Positions 59,854 to 64,000 of a stretch of DNA of 64,000 bases are shown in pieces. The notes beneath the pieces were generated by a model, which saw only the letters and a list, made by a program, of their open reading frames with translations, had not been told where the DNA came from and made no database searches. This DNA is from Eubacterium limosum (GTDB taxonomy: Bacteria > Bacillota > Clostridia > Eubacteriales > Eubacteriaceae): NCBI RefSeq assembly GCF_000807675.2, contig NZ_CP019962.1:4358838-4422837 (forward strand), written 5' to 3'. The stretch's first letter is position 1; each line of letters opens with the position of its first letter. A program made the translations under genes and the position numbers.

Positions 59854-61969
59854 CCGTCAATACACCTCCTATCCGATTTCTACGTTTTTCGTCAAAATCA
59901 TTTTTTTCCTTTGAATACTTTGCAGTGCCATATCCAACCTTCCGACCATCAAGAATTGCCTCCACAACCGCCTGTACCACAATCGGCCTTTTGGCTTCCT
60001 CTTTGGGCAGCTGTTCCGCGCTCGCAAGGGCACTCTTGCCGCGGAGCATTGATTGGCGAGGGACCACCGACACGGCCATTTCACCATCAAAGCGCGTAGA
60101 CATAAGATCATCGGTTAAGCTTGATAGCGTCTTTTCTACGGCCGGAAATCCTTTCTGTAACCCTTTTGCAAGGGATTGCATGATCCACGCCCCATTGGGA
60201 ACAAGAGTGCCAAGTCGTAGGCTTTCGGTCCTTTGTGTTCAGCAATCCATGATCCGATGCCAGAAACAAAGTCTTTAACACCCTCAAAGGCGCTCACAAG
60301 CCGTTTTTCAGGCCTTCGATTATGTTAGCGCCAGCGTCAAGCAGCCATGAACCGGCGTCTGAAAAAAAAGCCCTTGATCTTGCCCGGCAATCCGCCGACA
60401 AATTCAATCACGATATTGGTTGCATTGGATGCGCCTGTTGAATAAGCGTTCCATATACTTGAGAAAAACCTACGATTCCATCCCATAGACTTCGGATTGT
60501 GTCCCCTGCCTTATAAAGAAGTCACTGATACTGGAAACGAGCGACTCAAAACCCAATGACACAACGCCCCAAAGCCATTGAAAAAAACCAACAAGGGCAG
60601 AAAAGCCCTCGGTAAGACCTGTCCAGAATGCTTGTATCTTATCAAAAATTGCCCTCCAGACCGCAGCCCATATTTGTTGCATCGCAACAAGGGCCGGCCC
60701 AAGAATGTTTCCGATCCATGTCACGATCTGTACAATCCAGGCGACAACCTGAGAAAGAATTGGCAGAATAACATTTAGACCATCTACAATAACACCGAAG
60801 ATAATCTCAATGAGTGGGCCAAGTGTGTTTACCAAGCATTCCCAGCAATGGTCCTATGGTTTCGGATATTTCCCAAAAAGACCCCGAAATTGTATCCCCA
60901 AGACCCGCCACGGAAATTGTATCGAAAGGTCGCAAAAAAATCAACGACATTTGTCACGGCTTCGATCAGCCGTCAAAAAATCATGAATGCAGGGCCGATG
61001 TTGTTGATGATTGGTTCAAAGGCCAATTTAGCAGATTCATAAAGTCTTCCAAAAGCGTCACCAAGTCCGCTTTCTTTTACTCTTTTAACCATTTCGACAA
61101 CAACATCGCTAACCCCTTTTATGACACCGTTAATTCCTGCGAAAGCCTTACCGATGGTATCTTGGCCAATGGCGTCAAGCACGTTGGCAACCCACGGGTT
61201 ACAGCGGTTTTCATATTTTGCAGCTGCGTCCCGATGCCGCCTGTAGCGCTTTTAGCTTGTTCTTCAAACGACGCAAAGGCGCCCGTTCCCTCTGTGTTTA
61301 GCTTCATAATCATATCCATAAATTCATCCATGGATATGGTCCCGGTTCGCAATCCTTCTCCCAATTCGTCCGCACTCATGCCCATAGCCTGTGCCACTTG
61401 ATTGAGTTGAGCAGGCATAGCGGTTTGAAGCGAACGCCATTCTTCCATGTCCATTTTCCCTTTGGCATAGGATTGTGAAAGCTGCTCCATTGCTGCGCTT
61501 TGGATCTCAGTGGATGCCCCCCGCCAACAATGCGTTGTTGAGTGCCAAAAACATATCCGTTGATTTGCCGACATCATTGTTTTTAGACGTAAATCTCTGA
61601 ACGCTTGACGCCGCGGCATCAATGCTGGTGGGCAAACCGGTAAGCTTATCGCTCATTTTTGTAATAGCCGCCTGGGAAGCTTCAGCGCTAATGCCCATGT
61701 TCGACATGACTTTTGGGAAGTTGTTCATGATGTCCGTACGTTTAATCGCAGCGTCCATAGACGCAGAGATGGCATTCATGGCTTTAGATACAACCGCACC
61801 GACCGCACCAGCGACAGCAAAGCCACCAAGGAATCCAGTACCCGTCTTTTTCCCTATAGCGTTTCCCTCGCTGGTCGTATCTATCCCCCCGAGCTGTTGG
61901 TAATACTTGCCTGCGCCCCCTTAAGCGAGGGAATTAAAGTAATATAAGCGACGCTAACTCAGTTGCCAT
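59846..61969 (-). pseudogene. Phage tail tape-measure protein, multiply frameshifted
   Basis: Start ATG 61969 opens MATELAS; one frame later comes TLIPSLKGAQASI, then IDTTSEGNAIGKKTGTGF, VMSNMGISAEASQAAITKMS, SADELGEGLRTGTISMDEFM, IFGVIVDGLNVILPILSQ and the end QSLAKGLQKGFPAVEKTL. All are tape-measure style pieces in correct order. At least five shifts are needed, some within 60 bp of each other. Restored length is about 700 residues. The start overlaps the chaperone gene by 11 bp and the end overlaps the Dit start. Confidence 0.8.
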
Positions 61970-62344
61970 TCTCCGTCACCCTCTTTCTGTGTAATATTTC
62001 TTGGCACTCCTCAACGGTTTTTCCTTCGCCTTTTGCTTCGGTTTTCCGGCACTCCGGTTGGTTGCGCCCATTCATGCCATCCACAGTTGTAGACCAAAAA
62101 AAATAAGACAAGGTGTCCGCAATCCTTGCCAGCAAATGGTGCTCCACGTCCCAGGACAGCCTCTGATCCCGCTCATACAATCTTTGGTAACATTGCTGCC
62201 AAATCTTTGACGACAGCCGATGTCCGCGCTTATGTGATATATTGCCTAAAATCGGCTCGTAACTCTGCGGGGTACCTTCTCATAAAGTTGCGAGCCAAAA
62301 AGTGCGCCTAATTCCTCCAGGACAGCGCCAAACCATTCCGACAT
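61959..62344 (-). pseudogene. Second tail-assembly chaperone (GT/DUF5361-like), frameshifted
   Basis: An upstream piece, MSEWFGAVLEELGALFGSQL (from ATG 62344), and a downstream piece, RLSWDVEHHLLARIADTLSY with WSTTVDGMNGRNQPE and an end at 61959, lie in different frames. Position between the first chaperone and the tape measure and the helical LLARIADTL core fit the GT-type chaperone. One programmed shift is normal for this pair in siphophages, but at least two shifts are needed inside this part. Confidence 0.6.
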
Positions 62345-62365
62345 TTTTTCATGCTCAGTGTTTCA

Positions 62366-62553
62366 TTATCGCCTTAATTCCGTTTTGATGCGGGTGTAAT
62401 CATCCCCAAAAAGCTTCTGAAAAAGCGGAATAATCGCCAAACGCACCTGCCTGCGACATTGCCTCAATTGTTTCGATATCTTGGCCTTGAAATCGAAACT
62501 TCTACGCCGTCCACTTTCACTTTATTAATATCATGAATTTTTTGTTCAGCCAT
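62366..62553 (-). pseudogene. First tail-assembly chaperone (G-like), frameshifted
   Basis: From ATG 62553 (GGAGAT upstream): MAEQKIHDINKVKVDGVEV, then in another frame GQDIETIEAMSQAGAFGDYS, then in a third FGDDYTRIKTELRR and stop at 62366. The phrase order fits small tail-chaperone proteins that precede the tape measure. Two shifts. Confidence 0.6.
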
Positions 62554-62561
62554 TTTATCTC

Positions 62562-63119
62562 CTATTTCGCGCTTGCAATGTATTCATACGCGGTATTTCC
62601 GTCGCTGTCTGGTGCAGCCGATACTGTAATCTCGTAACCAATGGGCTCATTATCCTTGTAAACAACATCGCCCATTTCGATCACTTTGCCGACCGGCACG
62701 ACAATTCGCTTTATTCTGTTTCCGGTGAGGATAACCTCCATAACGTACACATAAACGGACTTTTCTTTGCTGTTATGTTTAATGGACAAGCTCCCGGATT
62801 CAGGTTCCTCCGTGACATTCCCAGAACCGTAGGCCTGCTCCAATGAGGTCTTGTTTGTTTCGATCATCTTAAAAGCAAAGGTTTCCTCGCGCGATGTCTG
62901 TGTGTTTAACACAGTATCACCACCCCATGCTTTTACAGGTTCTGAATCAGTCGTGACAGCATTGGTAACGCCATCCTCGCTGATATATCCAACACATTTG
63001 TATATTTCCGCTAACGGAGTCGCCGCGTCAGTTGGCACAGCTGCTCCTGAAGGTGCCACGAAAATTGCACCAGTCGCCAGCGGTTTCCCAACAGATACGT
63101 TTTTTGTTTCATTTCCCAT
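62562..63119 (-). CDS. Phage major tail protein
   Basis: This 185-residue protein begins KNVSVGKPLATGAIFVAPSG and has VGYISEDGVTNAV and EVILTGNRIKRIVVPVGKV, typical of siphophage tail-tube proteins. It is directly upstream of chaperones and tape measure. Intact frame with a good ribosome site. It forms the tail tube. Confidence 0.85.
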   Translation of the reverse strand: MGNETKNVSVGKPLATGAIFVAPSGAAVPTDAATPLAEIYKCVGYISEDGVTNAVTTDSEPVKAWGGDTVLNTQTSREETFAFKMIETNKTSLEQAYGSGNVTEEPESGSLSIKHNSKEKSVYVYVMEVILTGNRIKRIVVPVGKVIEMGDVVYKDNEPIGYEITVSAAPDSDGNTAYEYIASAK

Positions 63120-63132
63120 GTCTTTTTTCTCC

Positions 63133-63471
63133 TTATGTTGTTACTAAATCCACTACCAATTGGTAACGGGCCGACCCGGATTCTAAGTCCGGAAAATTGT
63201 AAATCGTATTGATAGACACTTTACAAATATCTTTTTCACTTGCCATTTGCACCATCGCATCCTTTACAGAGTATGCGAGTTCTGATGCATCAAGGCGTTT
63301 CTTGCTCCATGCCTGGATGGCCACGGTTGGACGGTCGATAACATAGTTATCAAGGCCCCCTCCCGTACGCTCTACTGTTAAAAAGCTCTCTGGGCGCGTT
63401 GCTGGAACGTTCGCGTACGTCTGGAAGCCTCTTTTGTTTAAATATGCGATAATTCTTGTTTCAATGTTCAT
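63133..63471 (-). CDS. Phage tail completion/terminator protein
   Basis: This 112-residue protein has the core TYANVPATRPESFLTVERTG and RPTVAIQAWSKKRLDASELA, the pattern of siphophage tail terminators (gp11/DUF3168-like neighbours). Its ATG overlaps the upstream stop by 4 bp. It caps the tail tube. Confidence 0.8.
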   Translation of the reverse strand: MNIETRIIAYLNKRGFQTYANVPATRPESFLTVERTGGGLDNYVIDRPTVAIQAWSKKRLDASELAYSVKDAMVQMASEKDICKVSINTIYNFPDLESGSARYQLVVDLVTT

Positions 63472-63725
63472 TTGCCAGCTCCCATTGCTTTTAGCGTGTT
63501 GTTTTTGGCGTTCGACCGAATCGATACAATATCCGTTGTTTTAACCATAGCATGGGCCCGGTTTTTTCCGGTCTTCACATCAGCCGAATAGGTGCCTTTT
63601 CCCATAGTTTCTGCGCTTTGCTTCATACCATTTGCACGGCGCAGCAAGTCAGTTTGTACACTACTGGCGTTAAGCACGGCCCTTGCACCAGCACTGTTTA
63701 TTTTTACTTTTACATTGTTAGCCAT
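63468..63725 (-). CDS. HK97 gp10-like phage protein
   Basis: This 85-residue protein, opening NNVKVKINSAGARAVLNASS and with ADVKTGKNRAHAMVKT, fits the small gp10-like connectors between head closure and tail terminator. It overlaps the head-closure stop by 8 bp. Short relative to the usual 110-140 residues. Confidence 0.75.
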   Translation of the reverse strand: MANNVKVKINSAGARAVLNASSVQTDLLRRANGMKQSAETMGKGTYSADVKTGKNRAHAMVKTTDIVSIRSNAKNNTLKAMGAGK

Positions 63726-64000
63726 CGCAGCGTTTCACCTCCACAGGATAATTCCAGTCACCTGGCGTATTTTCCGGAGTGTAGTAGGTCGGATTTCCGA
63801 TAACTTCCCATCCACTCACCCCGAACCTTAAAGCGACAACCTCTAAATACATACCGCTCATAACCTTTTGGGATATGCAGCTTATACTCTGCGATATCCC
63901 CATCGGGGCGGTTAGAAACACTTGATAAGTTGTCTGTGGCCCCGGGCTCAACAAGCACGTTTTCAATGTCTTCTGTCACTGCAACCACAGAAGGATCCCC
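63718..64000 (-). pseudogene. Phage head closure protein, partial at right edge, one frameshift
   Basis: From the edge the frame reads DPSVVAVTEDIENVLVEPGA, then RPDGDIAEYKLHIPKGYERY and FRGCRFKVRGEW. It must shift near 63812 (one extra base) to continue WEVIGNPTYYTPENTPGDWN and end EVKRCDG at 63718. The joined protein matches siphophage head-closure proteins. The start lies beyond the window. Confidence 0.75.

Noticed and set aside
62344-62553. Reading the chaperone shifts as only a programmed frameshift
   Set aside because: A programmed shift joins G to GT near the end of G; here shifts occur at least twice within G itself, so this alone cannot explain it.

Overview
The window looks like chromosome of an acetogenic, butyrate-forming Firmicute close to Eubacterium limosum or E. 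callanderi. This rests on gene content, not on a database search. The evidence is non-pyrrolysine MttB-family methyltransferases with a cognate corrinoid protein, UroD-family methyltransferase genes, a cobalt importer behind a cobalamin riboswitch, a butyryl-CoA:acetate-type CoA-transferase, and Gram-positive housekeeping blocks (phoH-ybeY-dgkA-era-recO; rplS-lepB-rbgA-rnhB-yraN).

Layout. 1-2.9 kb: half of a heterodimeric ABC exporter and a divergent LysR regulator. 2.9-10.7 kb: a methylated-amine locus. It is read leftwards as a corrinoid protein and two GntR/UTRA regulators in one unit, then mttB-MFS-MFS-mttB in a mirrored arrangement. Three copies of one palindromic site lie in the two control regions. 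10.8-14.1 kb: cbiMNQO cobalt importer with riboswitch, terminator and a consensus promoter. 14.1-16.9 kb: TetR regulator divergent from a UroD-family gene, a 44-residue mini-protein and a DUF1097 membrane protein. 16.9-21.6 kb: glyoxalase and the recO-to-phoH block. 21.7-28.6 kb: EamA exporter, Zn-macrodomain ADP-ribosyl hydrolase, HxlR regulator, CoA-transferase and a DUF2089/SHOCT-type envelope-stress-like cluster. 28.7-32.3 kb: a second TetR/MFS/UroD/mini-protein module. 32.3-43 kb: a glycerol/polyol catabolic cluster (aldolase, DUF1667, FAD oxidoreductase, GlpA-like dehydrogenase, SDR, FGGY kinase, GlpP, GlpK) interleaved with structured repeats, including a four-copy 128-bp tandem array. 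43-48.8 kb: ZIP transporter, NTP-pyrophosphohydrolase-like protein, ribosome and RNase genes, M15 peptidase, DUF2922 and a 5'-truncated DUF1659 gene.

48.8 kb to the right edge: the late end of a siphovirus-type prophage, read leftwards. The order is head closure, tail completion, major tail protein, chaperones, tape measure, distal tail, tail-associated lysin/fibre, holin and amidase. Next to the presumed attachment end is a cargo segment with a HipA-like kinase plus DUF3037 pair under its own promoter and a ClpX-type zinc-finger mini-protein. Several morphogenesis genes between 58.4 and 64 kb carry multiple frameshifts.

How the parts fit together. Cobalt import, a corrinoid protein and methyltransferases form a plausible C1 supply line from methylated amines, and perhaps from other methylated compounds, into the acetogenic pathway. 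The glycerol/polyol cluster would feed dihydroxyacetone phosphate to glycolysis, and the CoA-transferase closes butyrate formation. The best candidates for something undescribed are the two-hairpin elements that follow gene stop codons in the same orientation, the mini-proteins directly downstream of both UroD-family genes, the three-site GntR operator system, and the HipA-like/DUF3037 prophage cargo.
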